A stretch of 64,000 bases of DNA from Anoxybacillus flavithermus. GTDB taxonomy: Bacteria > Bacillota > Bacilli > Bacillales > Anoxybacillaceae. The stretch lies in contig NZ_PEDM01000001.1 of assembly GCF_002742685.1 (NCBI RefSeq), positions 186,001-250,000 on the forward strand. The letters run 5' to 3'. Of the stretch, positions 8,239 through 16,859 are shown one piece after another. The notes under the pieces are model-generated. The model was not told where the DNA came from and did not search any database. It saw only the letters and a program-made list of their open reading frames with translations. Position 1 is the stretch's first letter, and every line of letters begins with the position of its first letter. The translations under genes were made by a program, and so were the position numbers.

Positions 8239-8537
8239 GCGCGTCCCCCCTCACGACGAAGACGCCATTTATAAATAATTAATACGATCGCTGCGACAAG
8301 TAATCCTTCCGCCACAGGTAAAAAGACGGCGAAAAACGTTAAAATCGTGCAGCCGAGCACAAGTAGCGCGTAAATGACAGCGTTTTTTAATAGCGGCAGC
8401 TCACGCGCAAAGCCGAGACGATAGACGATCATCGATAAAACGACAATCGTCACGTACAACAGCCACATCCCTTTCGTCGGCTGTTCATGCACGTTGTATA
8501 GCGAAGCGAAAAACGACAGGCGACCGATCACATCCAT
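8235..8537 (-). CDS. ylaH: YlaH-like small membrane protein
   Basis: A 100-residue protein with three hydrophobic segments (residues about 23-42, 50-70 and 72-92) and an Arg-rich cytoplasmic tail. The internal sequence [20 protein letters not shown] is characteristic of the YlaH family, whose function is unknown. The ATG at 8537 follows AGGGGGA by about 8 bases. It lies 12 bases downstream of typA in the same orientation, the conserved order in bacilli, and overlaps the next gene by four bases. Confidence 0.87.
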   Translation of the reverse strand: MDVIGRLSFFASLYNVHEQPTKGMWLLYVTIVVLSMIVYRLGFARELPLLKNAVIYALLVLGCTILTFFAVFLPVAEGLLVAAIVLIIYKWRLRREGGRA

Positions 8538-8549
8538 GACGACTTCCCC

Positions 8550-10385
8550 CTATTTCTTTTGCTCAGCAAGTTTTTTCTTTTTCGCGATTTTTTCGCGTTC
8601 GTTTTTATCTAATATTTTTTTCCGCAAGCGAATCGATTGTGGCGTCACTTCGCAATATTCGTCATCGTTTAAATATTCGAGCGCTTCTTCTAACGTCATG
8701 AGGCGCGGTTTTTTCATCGTCACTGTTTGTTCTTTCGTTGACGAGCGGACGTTTGTCACATGTTTCATTTTACATACGTTCACGACTAAATCGTTGTCGC
8801 GGCTATGTTCTCCAACGATCATTCCTTCATACACTTCCGTTCCCGGTTCAATAAAAATGACGCCGCGGTCTTCGACTTGCATAATGCCATAAGCAGTCGC
8901 TTTTCCTGTCTCCATCGAAATGAGCACACCTTGATGTCTGCCGCCAATTTGCCCTTGGATGGCTGGTTGATAGCTGTCGAACGAATGGTTTAAAATACCG
9001 TATCCGCGCGTAAGCGACATAAATTCTGTACGATAGCCAATTAACCCGCGCGCAGGAACGAGGAAAATAAGACGGACTTGTCCGTTTCCGTTGTTGATCA
9101 TATCGACCATTTCTCCTTTGCGCGCCCCAAGCGACTCCATAATCGCTCCTGTATATTCTTCAGGAATGTCGATTTGCACGCGCTCGACAGGCTCGCACAT
9201 GACGCCGTCGATTTCTTTCATAATGACTTCCGGTTTGGATACTTGTAGCTCAAATCCTTCACGGCGCATATTTTCAATTAAAATCGATAAATGAAGCTCC
9301 CCGCGTCCTGACACGATCCATGCATCTGGCGAATCCGTTGGCTCAACGCGAAGCGACACGTCTGTTTCTAATTGTAAGCGAAGACGCTCTTCGATTTTTC
9401 GCGCTGTCACATGTTTTCCTTCCCGTCCAGCAAACGGGCTATTGTTCACAAGAAACGTCATTTGTAACGTCGGTTCGTCAATGCGAAGCGGCGGCAACGC
9501 TTCTTGAGCGTCAAGCGGACATACCGTTTCGCCTACGTTAATATCTTCCATTCCAGAAACGGCAACTAAATCGCCCGCTTTCGCTTCTTCAATTTCAATG
9601 CGTTTTAACCCGAGGAAGCCAAACAGTTTTGTGACGCGAAACGTCTTCACAGAACCGTCCAGCTTCATGAGCGCCACTTGTTGCCCCACTTGCATGCGTC
9701 CGCGGAAAATGCGTCCGATCCCGATGCGGCCGACGTAGTCGTTATAATCGAGAAGCGCCACTTGAAATTGCAGCGGCTCGTCGCTATTGTCGGGCGGGGC
9801 AGGAATATGTTCAATAATCGTTTCAAATAGCGCTGTCATATCGGCATCTTGTTTGTCTGGATCTAAGCTTGCGGTGCCGTTAATGGCTGAAGCGTACACG
9901 ACCGGAAACTCAAGCTGGTCTTCTGATGCCCCAAGCTCAATAAATAAATCGATCACTTCATCGACAACTTCGTGCGGTCGCGCAAATTCGCGGTCAATTT
10001 TATTGACGACGACAATAGGCGTTAAGTTTTGCTCGAGCGCTTTTTTTAAGACGAAGCGCGTTTGTGGCATACATCCTTCGTACGCATCGACAACGAGCAA
10101 CACCCCATCAACAAGCCGCATAATGCGTTCGACTTCTCCACCGAAGTCCGCATGTCCCGGCGTATCTAAAATGTTAATGCGCGTGCCTTTGTATTGAATA
10201 GCTGTATTTTTTGCTAAAATGGTAATGCCTCGTTCACGTTCTAAATCGTTGCGATCAAGCGCGCGTTCTTCCACTTGTTCGTTCGCCCGAAACGTTCCAG
10301 ATTGGCGAAGCAATTGGTCGACTAACGTCGTTTTTCCGTGGTCAACGTGCGCAATAATCGCGATGTTGCGAATATCGTTTCTCAC
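8550..10385 (-). CDS. typA: ribosome-associated GTPase TypA/BipA
   Basis: A translational GTPase of 611 residues that binds the ribosome and supports ribosome assembly, especially under stress and at low temperature. The G domain has all motifs: G1 AHVDHGKT, the switch region RGITI, G3 DTPGH and G4 NKID. These are followed by EF-G-like domains II, III and V and the BipA-specific C-terminal domain with a Lys-rich end. The start is GTG at 10385, 9 bases after AGGAG. The length is normal. It precedes ylaH and is divergent from ylaF, as in related genomes. B. subtilis ylaG is the equivalent gene. Confidence 0.96.
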   Translation of the reverse strand: MRNDIRNIAIIAHVDHGKTTLVDQLLRQSGTFRANEQVEERALDRNDLERERGITILAKNTAIQYKGTRINILDTPGHADFGGEVERIMRLVDGVLLVVDAYEGCMPQTRFVLKKALEQNLTPIVVVNKIDREFARPHEVVDEVIDLFIELGASEDQLEFPVVYASAINGTASLDPDKQDADMTALFETIIEHIPAPPDNSDEPLQFQVALLDYNDYVGRIGIGRIFRGRMQVGQQVALMKLDGSVKTFRVTKLFGFLGLKRIEIEEAKAGDLVAVSGMEDINVGETVCPLDAQEALPPLRIDEPTLQMTFLVNNSPFAGREGKHVTARKIEERLRLQLETDVSLRVEPTDSPDAWIVSGRGELHLSILIENMRREGFELQVSKPEVIMKEIDGVMCEPVERVQIDIPEEYTGAIMESLGARKGEMVDMINNGNGQVRLIFLVPARGLIGYRTEFMSLTRGYGILNHSFDSYQPAIQGQIGGRHQGVLISMETGKATAYGIMQVEDRGVIFIEPGTEVYEGMIVGEHSRDNDLVVNVCKMKHVTNVRSSTKEQTVTMKKPRLMTLEEALEYLNDDEYCEVTPQSIRLRKKILDKNEREKIAKKKKLAEQKK

Positions 10386-10495
10386 TTATGTCAACTCCTA
10401 TTTTTCAACATTGCGCGTCTATTATAGCATAAACATAGTAGAAAAGCGGAATGTTTTGTTGTAACCTAAAAGGAAAGAGGATGAGGAGGAAGAAA

Positions 10496-10672
10496 ATGAA
10501 CAAATTTCAACCGCTTTTTTTTATGATTGCACTACTTGCCACGGCGGCGATGATTAGCATCGGCATTGCGATTGCTTACCGACATGTGCCAGCGATCGTC
10601 GCGTCCATCGTTGCTTTATTTGCCGTCATGGGCCTCGGATTTTCATTGAAAAGAAAGAAAAAAATGCGCTAA
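10496..10672 (+). CDS. ylaF: YlaF small membrane protein (DUF5325)
   Basis: A 58-residue protein beginning MNKFQPLFFMIALLATAAMI, with two hydrophobic segments and a basic tail SLKRKKKMR. It matches the YlaF/DUF5325 family of unknown function and lies divergent to typA as in B. subtilis. The ATG at 10496 follows AGGAGG by 6 bases; upstream in-frame codons back to 10451 have no site. It ends against suhB, whose terminator stem it shares. Confidence 0.78.
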   Translation: MNKFQPLFFMIALLATAAMISIGIAIAYRHVPAIVASIVALFAVMGLGFSLKRKKKMR

Positions 10673-10686
10673 CGATTCGTTAGCGC
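10660..10686 (-). terminator. terminator after suhB
   Basis: The 8-bp stem GCGCTAAC/GTTAGCGC contains the suhB stop codon and on the minus strand runs into ATTTTTTTC. The T run lies on the suhB side only, so this terminates suhB and not ylaF. Confidence 0.8.
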
Positions 10687-11462
10687 TGAATGATCGCAAG
10701 TATTTCTTCATGCAATCCCGGCTTCGAGACGAATACGGAGCTTTTCTCAATCATATTGAGCGGCTCCCCGTACAAGTTTGTCACGATCCCACCCACTTCT
10801 TGCACGATCACCATCCCGCCAGCAATATCCCACGGCGACAAACGAAGCGTGATGTACGCATCGAGTTTGCCTGAAGCGATATATGCCATTTCTAACGCAG
10901 CGGAGCCGTATGAACGCGTGCCGCGCGCTTTTTTCACAAGCGGGGCTAGCACATGCGGGTCGATGCGTCGGTTTTCTGTCACCCATGTCGCGTTTAGTGA
11001 AATGATCGCACGGTCAAGCGACGTTTTTTCAAGCGGCGGAAGCGGCGTGCCGTTTACAAACGCTCCTTTTCCTTTTTCGGCATAATACAGCTCATCAAAA
11101 GCAACGTCGTAAATGTAGCCAAGCATGCCGACACCATCTTGAAACACCCCGACAGAAATCGCAAAATGACGCTGTTGATGAACGAAATTCATCGTTCCGT
11201 CAATCGGGTCGATGATCCAAACGGTGCCGTCTAGCGCTTCAAGCGTATCGCCGAGCCCTTCTTCTCCTAAAATGCGGTGCGTCGGATACGTCCCACGAAT
11301 GCGCTCAATAAAAAATTGCTCAATTTCCCGATCGACGTTTGTCACTAAGTCGGACGGGCTCGATTTCGTTTCGATTTTTAGCTTCGTTTGAAACGCATCG
11401 CGTATGCGCTCCCCTGCTTCCCGAATCCAATGCTGCATATGTTGATCAATTTCGTTCCACAT
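10680..11462 (-). CDS. suhB: inositol monophosphatase family protein
   Basis: A 260-residue, metal-dependent and lithium-sensitive type sugar phosphatase. The signatures are the GEEG site near residue 68, WIIDPIDGTMNF near residues 83-94 and the C-terminal WDIAGG. These supply the Mg-binding Glu and Asp residues. It is the equivalent of B. subtilis YktC. The substrate may be inositol-1-phosphate, or NADP or fructose bisphosphate as in relatives; sequence does not decide. Start ATG at 11462 with AGGAGG about 7 bases upstream. Neighbours ykzI and yktA keep the B. subtilis order. Confidence 0.92.
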   Translation of the reverse strand: MWNEIDQHMQHWIREAGERIRDAFQTKLKIETKSSPSDLVTNVDREIEQFFIERIRGTYPTHRILGEEGLGDTLEALDGTVWIIDPIDGTMNFVHQQRHFAISVGVFQDGVGMLGYIYDVAFDELYYAEKGKGAFVNGTPLPPLEKTSLDRAIISLNATWVTENRRIDPHVLAPLVKKARGTRSYGSAALEMAYIASGKLDAYITLRLSPWDIAGGMVIVQEVGGIVTNLYGEPLNMIEKSSVFVSKPGLHEEILAIIQR

Positions 11463-11490
11463 ATAAAACCTCCTGCATATACTTATGTAG

Positions 11491-11514
11491 AAAAGGCGGC
11501 GCTTGCCGCCTTTC
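11491..11514 (-). terminator. terminator after ykzI
   Basis: The 9-bp stem AAAGGCGGC/GCCGCCTTT with a GCTT loop is followed on the minus strand by TTTTCTAC. It overlaps the ykzI stop region and lies just before suhB. Confidence 0.75.
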
Positions 11515-11701
11515 AGTTCGACAGACGAATGAGTTCTTGGCGTAGTCTTTCTAATTTTCGTTTACATTCGTTTTTTTTCGCTTCATTATTTTCTAACATC
11601 GCTTCATAAAGGGTGGCTAATTCGTAATCGACTTCAAGTTTTAATACTTTTATCCGGCGTTCTCCATCCATTTTTTTGAATCCATCAGCAGTTTTTTTCA
11701 T
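11513..11701 (-). CDS. ykzI: small coiled-coil protein YkzI
   Basis: A 62-residue, highly charged, mostly helical protein (ERRIKVLKLEVDYELATLYE, then NNEAKKNECKRKLERLRQEL). It has no membrane segment. Size and place between yktA and suhB match B. subtilis YkzI, which is uncharacterised. The ATG at 11701 lies 8 bases after AGGGG; an in-frame GTG nine bases upstream would overlap that site. The yktB gene that sits here in B. subtilis is missing. Confidence 0.7.
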   Translation of the reverse strand: MKKTADGFKKMDGERRIKVLKLEVDYELATLYEAMLENNEAKKNECKRKLERLRQELIRLSN

Positions 11702-11780
11702 GCGGTGCACCCCTTCCGTTCTTGTTTTTTTCTGAAAATTCTTTTTTATATACTATGTAACGGAAAGGGGATATGCAACT

Positions 11781-12050
11781 TTACATTTTCACAATATCTC
11801 CGTTGGACAACTCTTTTCCTTTTTTGATCGTTTGATATGATGAATAGCCGCTTACTTTTTCAAATTCATCGCATAGTTTTCGCTCTTCCGCTTTGCTTGG
11901 GACGATTTGTTTAAAACGGCGATATAAGTTCATGAGCTGCTCTCGTTCAATACCTTGTTCGTATGCTTGTTCAACGCCTTCATAAAATTTAATAACGTCA
12001 ATCATTTCTTCTGTTGACCAACTGTAATCAATCGGGTATGCATATTTCAT
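11781..12050 (-). CDS. yktA: UPF0223 family protein YktA
   Basis: An 89-residue soluble helical protein beginning [20 protein letters not shown], the typical UPF0223 opening, followed by [14 protein letters not shown] and [20 protein letters not shown]. The function is unknown. The ATG at 12050 is preceded by AAAGGTGA; the upstream codons read as far as 12104 overlap the 3' end of the preceding flavoprotein gene. In B. subtilis yktA adjoins speA; here the flavoprotein gene and a 3.5-kb transport island lie between. Confidence 0.85.
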   Translation of the reverse strand: MKYAYPIDYSWSTEEMIDVIKFYEGVEQAYEQGIEREQLMNLYRRFKQIVPSKAEERKLCDEFEKVSGYSSYQTIKKGKELSNGDIVKM

Positions 12051-12082
12051 GATGTTCACCTTTCTTTGTTTGCTGTTTCGTT

Positions 12083-13042
12083 TTAGTTTGCCCAACGTGC
12101 GCAAATTTGTTCCGCCTCGTTTATCATACGCGCAAAAAGTTCACTCACTGTCGGCACGTCGTGAATGAGCCCGATCACTTGCCCCGCCCATGCAAATCCT
12201 TCTTCGGTACGACCGTCGTAAATAAACCTCTTGTTCGCCTTTCCGCTAATGTACTCTTTTAGCTGTTCGTATCCTTTTCCTTCTCGTTCAAACTGTAAAA
12301 TTTTTTCCGTCCATTCGTTTAACAAAGCGCGCGCAGGGGCACCGAGCGTACGTTTAATGACGACGGTATCGCTTTCTGTGCGCTCCACAAGCATTTGTTT
12401 ATACACAGGATGGGCATGAATGCATTCTTTTGTTGCAATAAAGCGCGTGCCCATTTCAATTCCTTCTGCTCCAAGCGCAAGCGCAGCCATCAAGCCGCGC
12501 CCATCTCCGATTCCCCCTGAAGCGATGACAGGAATCGATACGGAATCAACGACGCGCGGCACTAATACGAACGTCCCGATATCATCTTTTCCGAGATGGC
12601 CTCCCCCTTCTTGACCGACAACCATAACCGCATCCGCCCCAAGTTCCTCCGCTTTTACCGCTTGGCGTACTGCCGCCACGAGCACAAGCTTTTTCACGGA
12701 CACGCCTTTTAACTGTTCAAAAATAGGGGCAGGATTTCCGCCCGTCATCGAAATGACCGGCACGTTTTCTTCAATCGCCACATCAAGCATATGTGCAAAC
12801 GGGCGTCCATGTTGTCCGATCGCAAAATTGACTCCAAACGGTTTGTCCGTTTTTTCGCGCACTTTTTTAATTTCTTCTCGCAACTCATCAGGTGTCTCAA
12901 GCGACATCGCCGTAATTTGCCCTAGCCCCCCAGCATTCGATACCGCCGCCGCTAAATCGGCATACGCCAAATACGCAAGCCCTCCTTGAATAATCGGATA
13001 ACGAATGCCTAACAGCTCGGTTACTCTCGTGTTCCAGTTCAT
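12083..13042 (-). CDS. NMO/FabK-like FMN-dependent oxidoreductase
   Basis: A 319-residue TIM-barrel flavoprotein of the 2-nitropropane dioxygenase/enoyl-ACP reductase II superfamily. Visible markers are [20 protein letters not shown] at the N-terminus, [13 protein letters not shown], the catalytic-region GQEGGGHLG, and the phosphate-binding [15 protein letters not shown] and [11 protein letters not shown]. It may act as a nitronate monooxygenase or as a FabK-type enoyl reductase; the sequence alone leaves this open. ATG at 13042 with GAGGAATAAAGG upstream. It is followed after 32 bases by yktA, possibly in one transcript. Confidence 0.85.
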   Translation of the reverse strand: MNWNTRVTELLGIRYPIIQGGLAYLAYADLAAAVSNAGGLGQITAMSLETPDELREEIKKVREKTDKPFGVNFAIGQHGRPFAHMLDVAIEENVPVISMTGGNPAPIFEQLKGVSVKKLVLVAAVRQAVKAEELGADAVMVVGQEGGGHLGKDDIGTFVLVPRVVDSVSIPVIASGGIGDGRGLMAALALGAEGIEMGTRFIATKECIHAHPVYKQMLVERTESDTVVIKRTLGAPARALLNEWTEKILQFEREGKGYEQLKEYISGKANKRFIYDGRTEEGFAWAGQVIGLIHDVPTVSELFARMINEAEQICARWAN

Positions 13043-13129
13043 CCTTTATTCCTCCTCTAATGGCAATGGTAATATGTTTCTCTTCCGTATATCTATTTTC
13101 CTCTTTTTGATTGAATGAACAATAAAATT

Positions 13130-13151
13130 CCCCTCACTTCATCGCGAGGGG
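13130..13151 (-). terminator. terminator of the ABC island operon
   Basis: The 6-bp stem CCCCTC/GAGGGG on the minus strand is followed by AATTTTATTG, directly after the ATPase gene. It ends the AT-rich island transcript. Confidence 0.6.
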
Positions 13152-13158
13152 ACAACTT

Positions 13159-13809
13159 TCAACTTTTAACGGAAACAATCGGTTCTAGTTTATAATTATT
13201 AATTCGAAAAACATAGTCACACAAAATATCAATGTCTTCTTGATTATGACTTGTTAATAAAATGGTGCGTCCTTCATTTTTAAATGCTAACAATAACCTA
13301 CGGATGTTATTTACACTTTCTGCATCTAGCGCATTAAACGGCTCATCTAATATAAGTATTTGCTGGTCTTCCATAATTGCTTGAGCAATAGCTAATTTCT
13401 GCTTCATCCCTAGAGAATAGTGTTTTACTTTTTGTTTCGCCGTCGGTTGAAGCCCGACCATTTCCATCGTTTCAAAAATTTTATTATCGCTAATTTTTCC
13501 TCTAATCATGGCTAATTCTTTTAAATTTTGAAACCCTGTTTTATTAGGTATATAACCGGGGCGATCTATAATAATCCCAATATTTTCAGGGAATCGTTTG
13601 CTTCTTCCAATCTCTACTCCATTCACAATGATTGTTCCTTCATCTGGGAATACAAATCCACATATCATTTTAAATAAAACGGATTTACCAGAACCGTTTG
13701 GTCCTACAATGCCATATATTTTTCCTTTTTCTACATTTAAATTCACATGTTGAAAAAGTGTTAATCCTTTATACGATTTACTTACATTTTTTAAAGAAAT
13801 AATATCCAT
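13159..13809 (-). CDS. ABC transporter ATP-binding protein
   Basis: A 216-residue ABC ATPase subunit. Walker A reads GPNGSGKS near residue 37, the Q-loop region follows, the signature is SLGMKQKL near residue 134, Walker B is ILILDEPFNAL, and the H-loop is LLTSHNQED. It is short, with no C-terminal regulatory domain, typical of peptide or bacteriocin export or immunity transporters. The ATG at 13809 follows AGGTGGTG by about 6 bases. It lies last in the island operon, 27 bases after the larger permease gene. The substrate is not known; context suggests the secreted protein encoded at the head of the operon. Confidence 0.88.
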   Translation of the reverse strand: MDIISLKNVSKSYKGLTLFQHVNLNVEKGKIYGIVGPNGSGKSVLFKMICGFVFPDEGTIIVNGVEIGRSKRFPENIGIIIDRPGYIPNKTGFQNLKELAMIRGKISDNKIFETMEMVGLQPTAKQKVKHYSLGMKQKLAIAQAIMEDQQILILDEPFNALDAESVNNIRRLLLAFKNEGRTILLTSHNQEDIDILCDYVFRINNYKLEPIVSVKS

Positions 13810-13836
13810 TTTTTACACCACCTATTGTTCATGTGC

Positions 13837-15357
13837 TTATATTTTTAAGCTTTGTTTGAGCAAGCGATGAATAACAAGAAACGATATAACATTCATTATC
13901 AATAAAATCGTTGTTAAATAATATGGAGAATAATCTGCCAAGTAAGCCATACTATTTAAACCGATCGGTATGATCCCGTTTACATTTATATGAGGTAGCA
14001 TAACAAGCATACATATGCTAATGAGCACAACACCATATATAGATTCCTTGCTTATCCAAGAAACAATAAAGATTAGACTTATATAAAACATGATTTGTAA
14101 AAAACCGTTCATAAAAAAATGGTAAATCATCTCATGTAACGGCTTTGAAAGCAATGTCACATATCCATCGACATTTGCTCGAAAACAAACAGCGACTGCA
14201 AGTGAAAGAACAAACAATATCATTAAAAAGAAAATTGTTATGGCAATGAGCTTCTTCATCCAACTCCAAAACCATTTATTTAAACTTCTAAAACGAATCA
14301 TTTTATAATAACTTAGTCGTTCCAATTCATTACTTAAAAAAAGCAGTTGTACTAAATAAGTAAATCCAAAAAATACGATCGCATAAAAGAAAAAAGGCAT
14401 ATACGCAAAACGTTCGGCACTCACTCCAACAAACGACATAACGAAAACATCAAAAATAGTTATATCCGAAGAGTGAACTAACGATTGAGCCGTTGCGACG
14501 ATCCCCACTATACAAAGAGAAAAATAAAAAACAATAGGCATATACGATTTCATCGCTTGTATGTAAGGTCTTTTATTCAAGTCTAAAAATGGCAAAAAGC
14601 ATATACAAAAAACAAAAACAACGATCACGACAATATAAACTAATTCTAAAGAACGAAAAGCATGTAATGCATTGGTAATCGAAAAAAAAGTCACAGGCAA
14701 TAAAAAAGCAAACTCGGTCGGGAATAACTTAAATCCTACAATATTAAAAAGGAAAAACAATACATTCATAAAAATGAGAACACCTTTATTTTTAATCAGC
14801 ACATATATAATCGCAAAAACGATATGTAGCAATGAAAAAGTGAACAATAGCAAAACAAACTGTGCGAAAAAAGCGAATGCTGGATAACTAAAAAAATGCA
14901 CAAGTTCTTCAAGCGTATTCGTAACATGCGCTGTTTTACTTAGCTCGCTCCAATTCCACGAGTGAGGAAATCCAATTGCCATAAATAAAGACATAAAAAA
15001 CCACAAAAATGGTAAAGGAAAAACGTTTATCCAAAAATTATTCAAAGAATGATACACCCATTTTTTAAATGATCCTAAACGAATGAATACTTGATAATCA
15101 AAATCTGTAAAAATAGATCTAATTAAAAAAAATAAAACAACTGGAATAATAAAATAAACAACTAGATATGCATCGCTTAGTAAACGCAAAGTGATATCCC
15201 AATTGTTAAAATCTACTTTTTGTTCATAAGCAGTTTGAACAATCTCTTTTTTTAGCCTCACACCATAAAAGTAAAAAACTATTCCTACAACGATCCACTT
15301 GATGCTAATCATCTGTTTGATACTTTCACGTATAAAAGACGACCAACTTTTCATCAT
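13837..15357 (-). CDS. large ABC-2-like membrane protein
   Basis: A 506-residue polytopic membrane protein with about twelve hydrophobic segments and no long soluble domain. I recognise no specific family. It looks like two fused or duplicated six-segment ABC-2 permease halves (one ending near residue 250, the second ending RLLKQSLKI). Codon use is AT-rich and Phe/Ile/Leu-heavy, unlike the housekeeping genes around it. It starts with ATG directly after the TAG of the preceding permease, so the two are coupled. Probably a membrane partner of the downstream ATPase. Confidence 0.75.
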   Translation of the reverse strand: MMKSWSSFIRESIKQMISIKWIVVGIVFYFYGVRLKKEIVQTAYEQKVDFNNWDITLRLLSDAYLVVYFIIPVVLFFLIRSIFTDFDYQVFIRLGSFKKWVYHSLNNFWINVFPLPFLWFFMSLFMAIGFPHSWNWSELSKTAHVTNTLEELVHFFSYPAFAFFAQFVLLLFTFSLLHIVFAIIYVLIKNKGVLIFMNVLFFLFNIVGFKLFPTEFAFLLPVTFFSITNALHAFRSLELVYIVVIVVFVFCICFLPFLDLNKRPYIQAMKSYMPIVFYFSLCIVGIVATAQSLVHSSDITIFDVFVMSFVGVSAERFAYMPFFFYAIVFFGFTYLVQLLFLSNELERLSYYKMIRFRSLNKWFWSWMKKLIAITIFFLMILFVLSLAVAVCFRANVDGYVTLLSKPLHEMIYHFFMNGFLQIMFYISLIFIVSWISKESIYGVVLISICMLVMLPHINVNGIIPIGLNSMAYLADYSPYYLTTILLIMNVISFLVIHRLLKQSLKI

Positions 15358-16143
15358 CTATATCATCCATTCTTCCTCATCGTTTTTCAGTGTGAGTAAA
15401 AACGTAAAAACTAAAAAAGCGATTAAAAATGAGAACGGAACAAATACAGTCCATAAAGGTTGTTCTTCAATATTAAAAGGAAAAATTGTACTAAGTGGCG
15501 AGAACATGGCTACATGAAATAGTCCCGTAACAAAGTTCAAAATATGATAAAAAAGAAATGGAGCCGATAAAGCAATAAACGGGTTGCTTACATTTAAGAG
15601 CAAAATAAAGGCAATCGTGCTATAAACGACACCGTTTATCGCCACCCATAACGAGTAAATAAAACCGTAAGCGAAATCTCCATACCGCAAAAGCTGCGAA
15701 AAAGTGACCGCAGGGATACGTACATTTTCAGCAGGAGAACTATAATGAATGATTCCTAGATGTTTCTCAACATAAACGATAAAAACAAATGGAATAAAGA
15801 CAAGCAAAAACGTAACAAGCCCAGTAAAAAAAGCATTTACGAATCCTTTGCTAGTTACATAAATGTGTAGTGGAATTCTCGGACGAGTATATGGAATAAA
15901 CTTGTTTCTCTTCTCTTGTAAAAAAGAGGGCAAATATACTATGATTACAATGGCAGGAAAAAGTAATGGGATAATCCCTGATATCGTTTCTTGAAATACT
16001 TCCACTGGCTCGAAAAACTGATATCCTTTACTTATCATATAAAACCGACTAACTGGCAAAAAAATAATGATGCTGAGCCAAAGTAATATATTTTTTTTCG
16101 TTAAAGCTCTTTTTAACTCCACGACTAGTTGGTTACGCAACAT
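15358..16143 (-). CDS. ABC-2-type permease subunit
   Basis: A 261-residue membrane protein with six predicted hydrophobic segments and a cytoplasmic acidic end (LKNDEEEWMI). It begins MLRNQLVVELKRALTKKNIL, the Lys/Arg-rich amphipathic start seen in ABC-2 permeases. The ATG at 16143 follows GAGGTG by 6 bases; the in-frame GTG at 16152 falls inside that site. It lies second in the island operon behind the secreted-protein gene, separated by a leaky-looking terminator. Confidence 0.78.
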   Translation of the reverse strand: MLRNQLVVELKRALTKKNILLWLSIIIFLPVSRFYMISKGYQFFEPVEVFQETISGIIPLLFPAIVIIVYLPSFLQEKRNKFIPYTRPRIPLHIYVTSKGFVNAFFTGLVTFLLVFIPFVFIVYVEKHLGIIHYSSPAENVRIPAVTFSQLLRYGDFAYGFIYSLWVAINGVVYSTIAFILLLNVSNPFIALSAPFLFYHILNFVTGLFHVAMFSPLSTIFPFNIEEQPLWTVFVPFSFLIAFLVFTFLLTLKNDEEEWMI

Positions 16144-16173
16144 GTTATTCACCTCATTGTTATGAAAAATAGT

Positions 16174-16207
16174 CGTGATAGTTAAAGGCTAAAGCCCAAC
16201 TATCACG
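16174..16207 (-). terminator. attenuator-like hairpin after the secreted-protein gene
   Basis: The 10-bp stem CGTGATAGTT/AACTATCACG has a loop of 14 bases and on the minus strand is followed by ACTATTTTTC. It lies between the secreted-protein gene and the first permease gene, so it probably lets only part of the transcription reach the transporter genes. Confidence 0.6.
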
Positions 16208-16218
16208 ATCTTTATTTT

Positions 16219-16599
16219 TTAATTGCTTCTCCATCTTCCAGATACTTGAACATCTACCGGTGTGGTAAGATCATTGCTAAATTCAACTCGCGCATTCAAT
16301 CCTTTAGGAACAGAGTTTGGAAGATTACGGTAATCATTATCAGTAATACTTCTGACCCATGAACCTGTTCCTGAAGTTGCCTGCATTCTGGCATCAACGG
16401 TATATGCGCCACCAACTATAGATGAATATAATTCACCATAAGTTCCAGAAGATTCTTTTGTCTGATAACCCGTATATCCACTTCCATTAAATTTCGGAAC
16501 GGTTGTATTATATTCTGACCAACTAGTTCCTGCTTGCACCGCTCCACCAAACGCTACCAAACCTACTGATAAACCCATTAAAACTAATTTTTTCTTCAA
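16219..16599 (-). CDS. small secreted protein of the ABC island
   Basis: A 126-residue exported protein. The signal peptide MKKKLVLMGLSVGLVAFGGA ends VQA, so cleavage is expected after residue 23, leaving about 103 residues with no Cys. The mature part is Gly/Ser/Thr-rich (YNTTVPKFNGSGYTGYQTK) and ends VDVQVSGRWRSN. It recalls the small secreted families found beside ABC exporters in Firmicutes (DUF2712-like or lactococcin 972-like), but I cannot confirm membership. TTG start at 16599 after GAGGAGG. It heads the operon with two permeases and an ATPase, suggesting a secreted effector or bacteriocin with its export or self-protection transporter. Confidence 0.72.
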   Translation of the reverse strand: MKKKLVLMGLSVGLVAFGGAVQAGTSWSEYNTTVPKFNGSGYTGYQTKESSGTYGELYSSIVGGAYTVDARMQATSGTGSWVRSITDNDYRNLPNSVPKGLNARVEFSNDLTTPVDVQVSGRWRSN

Positions 16600-16637
16600 A
16601 CTAAATTACCTCCTCTTTAAAATTTTGGTACATTTTC

Positions 16638-16665
16638 ATTATAATAGTTTTTTTTTTTTTTTCAA
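16638..16665 (-). promoter_or_regulatory. promoter with homopolymeric spacer
   Basis: On the minus strand TTGAAA, 16 bases, TATAAT lies about 40 bases before the secreted-protein start. The spacer is almost wholly an A tract: 15 consecutive T on the plus strand at 16648-16662. Replication slippage would change the spacer length and so promoter strength. Confidence 0.65.
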
Positions 16666-16784
16666 TAGTTTAATAGAATATTTTAGTTTATTAACCAAAA
16701 TTTAAATTTTATATCTTGTGTGCAAAGTGGTTATATTCATACATATGAAGCATATCACTCATATTTCTTTTGAAAAAAATCATC

Positions 16785-16813
16785 TTTCCAAACGTATAAA
16801 GAAGTGCTATAAT
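16785..16813 (+). promoter_or_regulatory. SigA promoter of speA
   Basis: TTTCCA, 17 bases, TATAAT ends 46 bases before the speA start codon. The -10 element is perfect. Confidence 0.65.
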
Positions 16814-16859
16814 TCACTTTGTTTTATGTAAATCCAAGTTAAAGAGGTGTACAGCGAAA

